From positions 1 to 10,075 of the forward strand of contig CAMLOZ010000079.1 in NCBI GenBank assembly GCA_946481625.1: a stretch of DNA of 10,075 bases, in the 5' to 3' direction. Both the position numbers and the translations under genes were made by a program. Below are positions 1 to 6,976 of this stretch, in pieces. The stretch's first letter is position 1, and the number at the start of each line of letters is the position of its first letter. The notes beneath the pieces were generated by a model. That model worked only from the letters and a program-made list of their open reading frames with translations. It did not search any database and was not told the origin of the DNA. Source of the DNA: an uncultured Haloferula sp. Lineage in GTDB: Bacteria; Verrucomicrobiota; Verrucomicrobiae; Verrucomicrobiales; Akkermansiaceae.

Positions 1-17
1 ATAGAACGTGCCCGGGG

Positions 18-923
18 ATGCGACTGTGGACTTTGATCAAGCTGATAGCGGGGGTGGTGGTCCTCGGGGTCACCGTTTTCACCCTGATGCTGGCGTGGCA
101 CGTCCAGCGGGAGCCTCTGGGGGATATTTTCGCGCAACTGGTGCCGGTGCAGTTCGAGCCGAAGCCGATCGAAAATCTGCCGCAGGCCGATGCCTCCCTG
201 CCGGAGATCGATCCCGGGGCGAAGGTTTTCGAGAAGGCCAGGGAGTTGATCGCCGTGGGGGATCTCGCCTCGGCGCGCGAACGCCTGTTGATGGTCGTGA
301 ACATCTACCCGCGCTCGAAATCGGCACCGGAAGCCCGCCGGATCGTGGGTGAGATGAACCTCGACGACCTGCTTTCCGCCGCCCACATGGACGGCAAGGA
401 GATTCACGTCGTCCGGCCGGGAGAGTCCTTTCTGGGAATCGCCGCCAAGCACAAGACGACCCTCGACTGCATCATGCACCTGAACGGTCTCATGGACCTG
501 CAGGGGCTGCGGCCGGGTGAGGAACTGGTGGTCATGCCACTCGAGCTACGGGTGCTCATCGAGCCCGCCCGCAAGACGCTTTCGCTCTGGGAGGGCGGTC
601 GTTTCATCAGGGAGTACCCCCTTGTTTCCATGGATCTGGGTAGCCAGAAGGGCGGACTGCGAACCAAGATTTCATCGAAGGCCGGAATCGCCGGGGACCG
701 CCGGGTCACACCCGGAATGAAGAATTACCGGGAATCGGAGAAGGTCTTCGCACTCGAGAAATCCTCGCTGCAGATCCGGTCGATCGACCCCGCGGCGGAA
801 GTCCGGACCAGGGAGGATTTGTCGCCGGGTCCCGGCTTCCATCTTGCGGTGGAGGATGCCGAAGAACTCGCCCTGTTGCTCCGGCCGGGGAATGAGGTGG
901 AAATCCGCCCGATCACCCCCTAG
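18..923 (+). CDS. Membrane-anchored TPR-LysM protein with degenerate YkuD (L,D-transpeptidase-like) domain
   Basis: A 301-residue protein, probably anchored in the inner membrane with its body in the periplasm. Residues 5-27 are one uncleaved hydrophobic helix. Residues 66-113 (AKVFEKARELIAVGD onward) look like a TPR-type helical hairpin. Residues 129-173 are a LysM peptidoglycan-binding module (VVRPGESFLGIAAKHKTT, then LNGL and LRPGEELVV). Residues 177-298 resemble a YkuD domain: a start like IEPARKTLSLWEGGRFIREY and an end like VEDAEELALLLRPGNEVEI. The catalytic SHGCIR-type motif is replaced by GPGFHLAV (Phe274 at the Cys position), and the HGT motif is replaced by QIRSIDP near residue 253. 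By inference it binds peptidoglycan but does not catalyse transpeptidation. The ATG at 18 directly precedes the membrane helix. The frame is open to the window edge, so a start further upstream cannot be excluded. accA follows after 39 bp on the same strand. Confidence 0.85.
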   Translation: MRLWTLIKLIAGVVVLGVTVFTLMLAWHVQREPLGDIFAQLVPVQFEPKPIENLPQADASLPEIDPGAKVFEKARELIAVGDLASARERLLMVVNIYPRSKSAPEARRIVGEMNLDDLLSAAHMDGKEIHVVRPGESFLGIAAKHKTTLDCIMHLNGLMDLQGLRPGEELVVMPLELRVLIEPARKTLSLWEGGRFIREYPLVSMDLGSQKGGLRTKISSKAGIAGDRRVTPGMKNYRESEKVFALEKSSLQIRSIDPAAEVRTREDLSPGPGFHLAVEDAEELALLLRPGNEVEIRPITP

Positions 924-962
924 CTTTTCCCCGCCCCGGCCCCATCCCATTTTCCCAAGCGC

Positions 963-1916
963 ATGCAATTGTTGGAATTCGAAAAGCCCATCGCGGAACT
1001 CGAGCGCGAGCTGGACAAGCTCCGCTCCAAGGCCGCTTCGCAGAACATCGACATGTCCGACGAGATCGCCAAGATCGAGTCCAAGCTGGCGGAGACCCGC
1101 CAGCAGATCTATGATAACCTGACCCCTTGGCAACGCGTGCAGATCGCCCGTCATACCCAGCGGCCTTTCATGCTCGATTATCTGGCCCACGCATTTTCGG
1201 ATTTCTGTGAGCTCCACGGGGATCGCCGCATCGGGGATGACCATGCCATGCCCGGCGGCTTCGCCCGCATCGGCGGCAAGCGGGTGGTGGTGGTCGGTCA
1301 CCAGAAGGGCCGCGATACGAAGGAAAATCTGAAGCGCAACTTCGGCAGCGCCCACCCGGAGGGATACCGGAAGGCGCTACGGCTGATGAAGCTGGCGGAG
1401 AAATTCGGGCTGCCCGTGATAACCCTGATCGACACCCCGGGAGCCTATCCGGGCATCGGCGCGGAAGAGCGGAATATCGCCGAGGCAATCGCCTTCAACC
1501 TCCGCGAGATGATGCTGCTGAAGGTGCCGGTCATTGCGATCGTGCTCGGCGAAGGCGGTTCCGGCGGGGCGCTCGGGATCGGCGTGGCCGACCGGGTGCT
1601 GATGATGGAGAACGCTTACTATTCGGTCATCAGTCCGGAAGGCTGTGCCGCCATTCTCTGGAAGCACCGCAAGCATGCTCCGGAGGCGGCGGAGGCGATG
1701 AAGCTCGCCGCCCCCGACCTCCTGAAGCTGGGGCTGATCGACGGCTTCATCCCGGAACCCTCCGGCGGTGCCCATCACGATCACGCCGGAACGGCCAGAG
1801 CTCTCCGGGACACGATCCTTTCCCACCTCGACGAGTTGTCGAAGCTCTCGACGGAGGAACTGCTCGAAGCCCGCTACGCGAAGTTCCGGGCTTTCGGCGA
1901 GTGGGACGGGAAATAG
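963..1916 (+). CDS. accA: Acetyl-CoA carboxylase carboxyltransferase subunit alpha
   Basis: A 317-residue protein of normal AccA length. With AccD it forms the carboxyltransferase that moves the carboxyl group from carboxybiotin-BCCP to acetyl-CoA, giving malonyl-CoA for fatty acid synthesis in the cytoplasm. Family marks: N-terminal LEFEKPIAELERELDKL; a coiled segment to about residue 50; PWQRVQIARHTQRP (55-68); ELHGDR (83-88); RNFGSAHPEGYRKALRLM (125-142); DTPGAYPGIGAEERNIAEAI (157-176); the oxyanion-hole region GEGGSGGALGIG (196-207); and SPEGCAAILWK (224-234). No accD is seen in the window, which is normal because accA is often separate. The ATG at 963 begins the conserved N-terminus. Upstream sequence is C-rich with no recognisable Shine-Dalgarno motif. 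The stop lies 7 bp from the stop of the convergent Nudix gene. Confidence 0.98.
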   Translation: MQLLEFEKPIAELERELDKLRSKAASQNIDMSDEIAKIESKLAETRQQIYDNLTPWQRVQIARHTQRPFMLDYLAHAFSDFCELHGDRRIGDDHAMPGGFARIGGKRVVVVGHQKGRDTKENLKRNFGSAHPEGYRKALRLMKLAEKFGLPVITLIDTPGAYPGIGAEERNIAEAIAFNLREMMLLKVPVIAIVLGEGGSGGALGIGVADRVLMMENAYYSVISPEGCAAILWKHRKHAPEAAEAMKLAAPDLLKLGLIDGFIPEPSGGAHHDHAGTARALRDTILSHLDELSKLSTEELLEARYAKFRAFGEWDGK

Positions 1917-1923
1917 GCGCGGC

Positions 1924-2448
1924 TCAGAGGCCTGCCGCCCAGAGGCTGGCGTGGATCTTGAAATCCACGAGGTAGCCCTCGGCTTCCTTGGCCTTGAGCC
2001 AGGCCCGCAGGTCGGAGCGGGGGACGAGGTGGACCTTGATGTCCTCGTGCTCGGTGCCGCCGCCATCGGCCTCTTTCACGAGATCCGTGGCGTGGAAAAG
2101 GTGGGTCAACTCCGGGGTCATCCCGGCCGAAGTGGGGGTGGCGATGAGCAACTCAATCTTGCCAGCTCGATAACCGGTCTCCTCCAACAGCTCCCGCGCG
2201 GCGGTGGCGGCGAGGGCTTCGCCGCGGAATTCCTCCTCGTCGCCCACCAGTCCGGCGGGGACCTCGATCACCTTCCGCTGCACCGGAACCCGGAATTGCT
2301 CGACCAGGACCACCTCGTCATCGGGGGTCGTGGCGAGGATGCCCACGCAGGCATCGGCATTCGGCCGTTTCACGAAATCCCAGTGGCCGATCCGGTAAAG
2401 GCCCAGCCAGCGGGTTTCAAACAAGGTTTCCGGTTCGATCATTGGCAT
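1924..2448 (-). CDS. Nudix hydrolase, ADP-ribose pyrophosphatase-like
   Basis: Read from the ATG at 2448, the protein has 174 residues and matches ADP-ribose/NDP-sugar pyrophosphatases of the Nudix superfamily, which cleave nucleoside diphosphate derivatives using Mg2+. Visible motifs: VVLVEQFRVPVQRKVIEVPAG (46-66), typical of this subgroup; the Nudix helix RELLEETGY (85-93) with its metal-binding glutamates; and TPTSAGMTPE (104-113), resembling the SPGxSxE loop near the active site of ADP-ribose pyrophosphatases. The Gly-to-Glu spacing at the start of the Nudix box (AGLVGDEEEFRGE) is longer than the canonical G-x5-E. An open frame continues to 2541, but that extension overlaps the divergent gene's start and lacks family character. 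ATG 2442 is an equally possible start. Substrate cannot be assigned from sequence alone. Confidence 0.92.
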   Translation of the reverse strand: MPMIEPETLFETRWLGLYRIGHWDFVKRPNADACVGILATTPDDEVVLVEQFRVPVQRKVIEVPAGLVGDEEEFRGEALAATAARELLEETGYRAGKIELLIATPTSAGMTPELTHLFHATDLVKEADGGGTEHEDIKVHLVPRSDLRAWLKAKEAEGYLVDFKIHASLWAAGL

Positions 2449-2499
2449 GAAGAATGGTTGGCTGACGGGCGTATCAGGGGCACTGTTCTCCCGCAAACG
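2449..2499. promoter_or_regulatory. Divergent intergenic spacer (Nudix / EboD-like)
   Basis: These 51 bp separate the two divergent start codons and must hold the transcription and translation signals of both genes unless these extend into the coding regions. No convincing -35/-10 pair, operator palindrome or Shine-Dalgarno sequence was seen on either strand. Functional assignment is positional only. Confidence 0.35.
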
Positions 2500-3678
2500 A
2501 TGTCGCGACACGATTTCCAGATTCCCGTCACCTTCAAGCACCGCGTTTGCTTCACCCGCGATGCGTTCGGCGCGGGCAATACCTTGTTAGGCGAAATCCT
2601 TACCGAAGGGGAGGGTCGCCGGGTCCTCGTGGCGCTGGAAGAGAGCGTGGCGAAGGCCTGGCCCGAGCTGGCCCGGAAGATCGAGGGCTACTTCGCGGAT
2701 CTCGGCTTCGACTGGCGCGGCGTGCATATTCTTCCCGGCGGTGAAGCGGTGAAGCGCGACGACGGATTGGTCCGGCGCGTGTGGGAGACCATCGACCGCG
2801 AGCACATCGACCGGCATTCCTATCTACTGGTGATCGGCGGCGGTGCCTTCCTCGATGCGGTCGGCTACGCGGCGGCGACCGCGCATCGCGGCGTGCGGCT
2901 GGTGCGTTTTCCGACGACCACCTTGTCCCAGGACGACAGCGGGGTGGGGGTGAAGTGCGCGATCAACGGCTTCGGCAAGAAGAACTGGATCGGTGCCTTC
3001 GCCGTGCCCTTCGCGGTGATCAACGACTTTGCCTTCCTGCAGAGCCAGGATGAGGAGACCCGCCGGGCGGGGCTGATCGAGGCGGTAAAGGTGTCGCTGG
3101 TGAAAGACGGCGAGTTCTTCCGCTGGATCGAGGCGAACGTCGAAAAGCTGGAGGTGTTGGAGCCGGCCGCCTTGGAGGAGTGCGTGGAGCGGAGCGCGCT
3201 CCTGCATGCCCGGCATATCGCGCAGGGTGGCGATCCCTTCGAAACCGGGAGCAGCCGTCCGCTCGATTTCGGCCACTGGTCGGCGCACAAGCTGGAGCAA
3301 CTTAGCGGATTCACCCTGAGCCATGCCCATGCGGTGGCGATCGGGGCGGCGCTGGACACCCTTTATTCGGCCCGCTGCGGTCTGCTGCGGGATTGCGTGG
3401 CGGAGCGGGTGATCGATGTGATCTCGGGATTGAAGCTGCCGCTCTGGCACACAGCGCTCGATCTGCGCGATGCCGCCGGCCGCCGTTTGGTTCACGCCGG
3501 TTTGGAAGAATTCCGCGAGCATCTGGGCGGTGAACTCACCGTGCTGCTTTTGCGGGACGCGGGGATCGGGCAGGATGTGCATGCCCTTGATGAAGGGCTT
3601 GTGGATGCTTGCCTCGATACCTTGCGCGACCGGCAGGCCGTGCTCGATGCGGCACGGCCGGTGATCGGGAAGGAGTAA
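2500..3678 (+). CDS. 3-dehydroquinate synthase family protein, EboD type
   Basis: A 392-residue sugar-phosphate-cyclase-fold protein. Dehydroquinate-synthase signatures: ILPGGEAVKRDD (77-88), IGGGAFLDAVGYAAATAHRG (112-131, NAD-binding), FPTTTLSQDDSGVGVK (137-152), GKKNWIGAF (159-167), GLIEAVKVSLVKD (191-203). Expected metal ligands are Glu194, His259 in DFGHWSAHKLEQLSG and His275. DSGVGVK (not DSSVGGK), GGDPFETGSSRPLDFGHW and the N-terminal VTFKHRVCFTRDAF point to the EboD clade, which in other bacteria lies in the ebo cluster, rather than to housekeeping AroB. The usual HGEAVAIG is HAHAVAIG here (Gly to Ala, Glu to His277). No other ebo gene lies in the window. The long open frame reaches back to 1768, but that part is antisense to the Nudix gene; ATG 2500 begins the family-like N-terminus. 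True product unknown; automatic pipelines would probably call it aroB. Confidence 0.88.
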   Translation: MSRHDFQIPVTFKHRVCFTRDAFGAGNTLLGEILTEGEGRRVLVALEESVAKAWPELARKIEGYFADLGFDWRGVHILPGGEAVKRDDGLVRRVWETIDREHIDRHSYLLVIGGGAFLDAVGYAAATAHRGVRLVRFPTTTLSQDDSGVGVKCAINGFGKKNWIGAFAVPFAVINDFAFLQSQDEETRRAGLIEAVKVSLVKDGEFFRWIEANVEKLEVLEPAALEECVERSALLHARHIAQGGDPFETGSSRPLDFGHWSAHKLEQLSGFTLSHAHAVAIGAALDTLYSARCGLLRDCVAERVIDVISGLKLPLWHTALDLRDAAGRRLVHAGLEEFREHLGGELTVLLLRDAGIGQDVHALDEGLVDACLDTLRDRQAVLDAARPVIGKE

Positions 3679-3798
3679 GGTTTTGGAATGGGACGACGAT
3701 CCGAGGGTGCCGACGTGCCCCTGCATGACTTCGCTTGCCCCAGGCTGTCTTCCTTGTCACCCCGTCGGGACTCTGGAGCAAGTCGTGGAAGGCTGCTG
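3679..3798. other. Convergent intergenic spacer
   Basis: These 120 bp lie between the stops of the EboD-like gene (+) and the pseudoprotease gene (-). The only symmetry seen is short (three- or four-pair stems such as cccgtcggg), with no U-tract. I cannot support an intrinsic terminator on either strand, and no convincing small ORF lies here. Confidence 0.4.
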
Positions 3799-5391
3799 TT
3801 AGTCCTCGGCCCGCGAGAGGGGAGTCAGGCCGCGCCGGGCGAGCTGGGCGTCGACCTCGGTGGACTCCGCTTCGTCGAGGTAGACGGTGAACTTCTCTTC
3901 GTCGAATTCGATCTCGTGCATCCCGTCGCCGTTGCCGTCGCCGAAGGCGCCGATGAGAGACTTCATATCCTTGATCTCCTTGCCGTTGACCTTGGTCACG
4001 ATCAGGTCGCGGAGCGACTCGTAGCCGACGGTGGCGGGGGTGGCGATGACCCCGGCCAGCACGACGATCCGGCGGCCGCGGGACTCGTACTTCTGGGGAT
4101 TCTCATAAACGTCCAAGAGATTCAGCGGCGCGCGGGACATCCACTCTTCGCCGTAGGTCTCGAGGTAGGGGCGGGTGAGCTCCTGGAAGACCATGCCGCC
4201 CTTCACGAGATAGGAGGGCCCTTTGCCGAAGGTGTAGGCGGGCACCAGTTGGTCCTTCTCATCGCGACGGTCGAGCACGGCTTCCACCTTCATCTTCTGG
4301 CCGTCGCGAATGACGTCGAGGCTGACCTTGTCGCCGCTGCTCTTCGCGCCTCGCACGAGGTGGCTCCAGTAGAGGCGGCCGTAGTGGGAGTCATCGAAGT
4401 AGCCGAGGCGGTCGATGGTATGACCGTCGATGGTCGTGATCACATCGCCTTTCTTGAGCCCGGCCTTGTCAGCGGCGCTGCCGACGCGGACGGTGGAGAC
4501 ATAGAGCCCGCCGCCGTCCTCCGGAAGCTTCAGCCAAGCGCGGAAATTCGCATCCTCGGTCCGGCTGGTGGCAATGCCGAGCGCGGGGAAACCGTCGTAT
4601 TCGCCGTCGGCAGCTTCGCGGACGAAGCGCGAGATGATGTCCGTGGCGGTGACATCGCTGAGCTGGTCCTTGGAGTCGTAGCTGGTGAGGATGCCCGCCA
4701 GCTTGCCGCCGCGGAGCACCGGCAGCGAGAAGCTGTTGGCGGCGCTCTGCATCGAGGCCTTCACCTCGTAGGTGAGGAAGAATTGTCCGGGCAGGAAATT
4801 CGAGACGACGTCGATGCTCTGGATGCCACCCGTGGTGACGAGCGGCGTGCCGTTCTCCTCCACCTGGAGGATCTCCAGTTTGTCGCCGGGCTTGGGCCGC
4901 GCCGCGATCTGGAGCGGTTTGGTGCCGGCGAAGAACTTCGCGTCACCCTCACTCTGAAGTCCGAGCAGCGCCAGATTGGCCTCGTAGTCCACGGCGATGA
5001 CTTTCGCGGGAGCCAGACGTTTGCCATCGGGAGATTCCAACTCGATGTAGGTCGCATCGGCGGCCATTTCCGCGGTGGTGAGCACCTTCTCGCCCGCGAC
5101 GATCACGCCCAGCGATCGCCGTCTGCCGGGCGAGGTCTTCTCCCATGGCTGCCGCTGGTTCCAGGACTGCTGGGTGGTGGAAATGCGCGCCACCGAACGC
5201 AGCAGATCCTTGGGTGCGGGGACGGCGGTATCCGATACCTCCACGATCACCTTCGCCTCCTCCTTGTCGGGGGAGCGTTCAACGGAGCGGTCAGCGGGCC
5301 GTCCGGGGGTTTTTTCCGGCGGCGGCTCGTCCTGGGCGAGTAGCGGGAGAACGAGTGGAAGAAACAGCAAGGGGCGCATGGCGGGTGTCAT
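3799..5391 (-). CDS. Deg9/HtrA-like pseudoprotease with PDZ domain, triad lost
   Basis: An exported protein of 530 residues from ATG 5391 (numbering below counts from GTG 5394, one codon earlier). A short hydrophobic signal segment (LLFLPLVLPLLAQ) is followed by a Pro/charged linker to about residue 60. Residues 62-260 follow the trypsin-like fold of the upstream paralogue, but the active site is gone: LTNAHVV has become LTTAEMA (His to Glu109), the Asp before LALL is Asn140, and GNSGGP has become ANSFSLP. A PDZ domain spans about 270-375 (GGGLYVSTVRVGSAADKAGL, then KKGDVITTIDGHTID). Residues 390-531 form the extra C-terminal domain typical of plant Deg2/Deg9-type proteins (KGPSYLVKGGMVFQELTRPYL; VGYESLRDLIVTKVNGKEI). 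By inference it is a non-catalytic partner, regulator or scaffold for the adjacent protease. The TGATG junction implies translational coupling; ATG 5379 is another possible start, closer to the signal segment. Confidence 0.9.
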   Translation of the reverse strand: MTPAMRPLLFLPLVLPLLAQDEPPPEKTPGRPADRSVERSPDKEEAKVIVEVSDTAVPAPKDLLRSVARISTTQQSWNQRQPWEKTSPGRRRSLGVIVAGEKVLTTAEMAADATYIELESPDGKRLAPAKVIAVDYEANLALLGLQSEGDAKFFAGTKPLQIAARPKPGDKLEILQVEENGTPLVTTGGIQSIDVVSNFLPGQFFLTYEVKASMQSAANSFSLPVLRGGKLAGILTSYDSKDQLSDVTATDIISRFVREAADGEYDGFPALGIATSRTEDANFRAWLKLPEDGGGLYVSTVRVGSAADKAGLKKGDVITTIDGHTIDRLGYFDDSHYGRLYWSHLVRGAKSSGDKVSLDVIRDGQKMKVEAVLDRRDEKDQLVPAYTFGKGPSYLVKGGMVFQELTRPYLETYGEEWMSRAPLNLLDVYENPQKYESRGRRIVVLAGVIATPATVGYESLRDLIVTKVNGKEIKDMKSLIGAFGDGNGDGMHEIEFDEEKFTVYLDEAESTEVDAQLARRGLTPLSRAED

Positions 5392-6899
5392 CACTCGGTG
5401 AAGTTGGAAAGGCGTTCGATGGCGTAGGTCTTGCGGACCCGTTCGTTGGCCGCCTCCACCACATTGCCGGGAAGCGCGATCGGGCGGTTCGCGCCGAACA
5501 ACTCGATCACGTGGAATTCAGGCGGGGTAGGCGGATTCAAGAGTTCATGGGCGTGCTTGAGGCTCTTGACCGTGACGCCGTTGATCTTGTCCACGGCCAG
5601 TCCGGTGAATCCGCCGAGCTGGCTGTTCACCGGATCACTTTCAACGCGGGTCAGGACCACGATGTCCTCGCGCTCGGTGAAGACGCCCTTCGGGAGATAG
5701 TCGTTGTAGAGCCGGCGCACGTTCACGTCGTCGAACTTCACGGAGGCGAAGAGATTGGTATCGAGGGGCTGGAAAACCAGGCCGGCGAAGACGAAGTAGC
5801 GCGGCTTCTTCTCGTATTGGATGGCATACATCCGCGCGGGCGGGAGGGTCTTGAGGGTGATCTCCTGCTCCATCGGGGTGCCGTCGCGCAGCCACTTCAG
5901 GGCCACCTTGTCGCCGGCGAACTTGCGCTCGACGACCTCGTTCATGTCCACCTTTTCACCGTCGAGAAGGATCTGGCCGCCGCTGTCCACCTCGTGGCCG
6001 TCCATCGAAAGGATCACGTCTCCCGGCTTCAGCACGCCTTCGCAGGCACCGGTCGGGGTCACGTCGGTGACCAGCACGCCGAGTCCGTTGTCCTCCATCT
6101 TGAGCGCCTTGCGCATCGCCGGATTGAAGAGCGGGAAGGTGGCGGCCCCGAGATCGACATAGAAATCGTAGGTGCCGTCGGCGATGTCCTTCAGGAAGCG
6201 CCGGATCACCGGGGTGGGAATGATGTAGCCGGTGTTGTCGGCCTGGCGCAGGCCTTGGAAGGCGACGCCGACCACCTTGCCATCCTGTACGACCGGGCCG
6301 CCGGAGTTGCCCGGATTGATGGCGGCGTCGATCTGGACGATCAGATGGGAATCCGCGCGGGAGTGGGAGTAGGAGGAGAAGTCGATGCGGGAGACGACGC
6401 CGCGGGTGACGGACAGGCGCTCGCCGCCGATCGGGTAGCCGATCACGCGGACCTGGCTTTCGAGCTGCGGCACCTCGCCGAGGGACAGCTTCGGGAAATC
6501 CTTGAAGTCCGAAAAGTCCTCGACCTCCAGCAGCGCGAGGTCGCAATCGTGGGCGATGAACTTCACCTTTGCCGGGTATTTCCGCGGGCTGCCGTGCACC
6601 GTGATCAGGAGCCGGCGCTCGTTGGAGACCACGTGGGCGTTGGTGAGGAACTTGTTCTCGCCGATGAGGAAACCGGTGCCGATGCCGCCACCGAAACGGC
6701 CGCTGTTCCACGGGGTCGAGTAGTCCGGCGTTTGTACCGCGGCCTCGATCCGCACCACGGAGCGGTAGATGTCGGATGGCGCTCCGGCGGGTTTTCCCGG
6801 GATCGGAGGAGTCTCAAGGGCAACCGCCGCGGTTTCCTGACCGGCCAGCCGGCCGGCGATCAGCACGAGGGCAAGAGGGGCGAAATATCGCGCACGCAT
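5391..6899 (-). CDS. Exported Deg9/HtrA-like serine protease with PDZ domain
   Basis: A 502-residue periplasmic serine endoprotease of the Deg/HtrA family. Residues 1-20 are a signal peptide (Arg residues, then FAPLALVLIAGRLAG). The trypsin-like domain (45-245) has the complete catalytic triad: His89 in FLTNAHVV, Asp120 in HDCDLALLEV and Ser199 in NPGNSGGPVV. The motifs GYPIGGERLSVTRGVVSRID (154-173) and GYIIPTPVIRRFL (224-236) fit the family. A PDZ domain spans about 270-350 (VLKPGDVILSMDGHEVD). A further C-terminal domain (366-502; RYFVFAGLVFQPLDTNLF, then GLAVDKINGVTVKSLKHAHE) is like that of plant Deg2/Deg9 rather than E. coli DegP, which has two standard PDZ domains. Likely role: periplasmic protein quality control; substrate unknown. 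The stop overlaps the paralogue's start by one base. The gene lies 77 bp downstream of speA on the same strand; no clear terminator was seen between them. Confidence 0.95.
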   Translation of the reverse strand: MRARYFAPLALVLIAGRLAGQETAAVALETPPIPGKPAGAPSDIYRSVVRIEAAVQTPDYSTPWNSGRFGGGIGTGFLIGENKFLTNAHVVSNERRLLITVHGSPRKYPAKVKFIAHDCDLALLEVEDFSDFKDFPKLSLGEVPQLESQVRVIGYPIGGERLSVTRGVVSRIDFSSYSHSRADSHLIVQIDAAINPGNSGGPVVQDGKVVGVAFQGLRQADNTGYIIPTPVIRRFLKDIADGTYDFYVDLGAATFPLFNPAMRKALKMEDNGLGVLVTDVTPTGACEGVLKPGDVILSMDGHEVDSGGQILLDGEKVDMNEVVERKFAGDKVALKWLRDGTPMEQEITLKTLPPARMYAIQYEKKPRYFVFAGLVFQPLDTNLFASVKFDDVNVRRLYNDYLPKGVFTEREDIVVLTRVESDPVNSQLGGFTGLAVDKINGVTVKSLKHAHELLNPPTPPEFHVIELFGANRPIALPGNVVEAANERVRKTYAIERLSNFTE

Positions 6900-6976
6900 T
6901 GCCCGCAGGCTAAGGAGGAACGGCCGCGGTGCAAGGGGAATGGAAGGTCCGACGCCGGTTGCGGCGGCCGCGGCGG
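6900..6976. other. speA-protease spacer with duplicated 9-mer
   Basis: This 77-bp spacer is very GC-rich. The 9-mer CGGCCGCGG occurs twice on the plus strand, at 6921-6929 and 6965-6973. No clear intrinsic terminator follows the speA stop, so read-through from speA into the protease genes is possible. A perfect TAAGGAGG (6911-6918) lies on the plus strand, opposite to the real genes. Confidence 0.4.

Noticed and set aside
1768..2499. 244-codon N-terminal extension of the EboD-like protein
   Set aside because: It is antisense to the Nudix gene and unlike the family. The protein from ATG 2500 already begins with the EboD-like N-terminus.
2824..3726. 300-codon minus-strand frame opposite the EboD-like gene
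   Set aside because: It is the shadow of a gene with complete family motifs on the plus strand; its His/Gln/Arg-rich translation has no recognisable fold.
3679..3798. Possible bidirectional terminator between convergent genes
   Set aside because: Only three- or four-pair stems were found and no U-tract on either strand.
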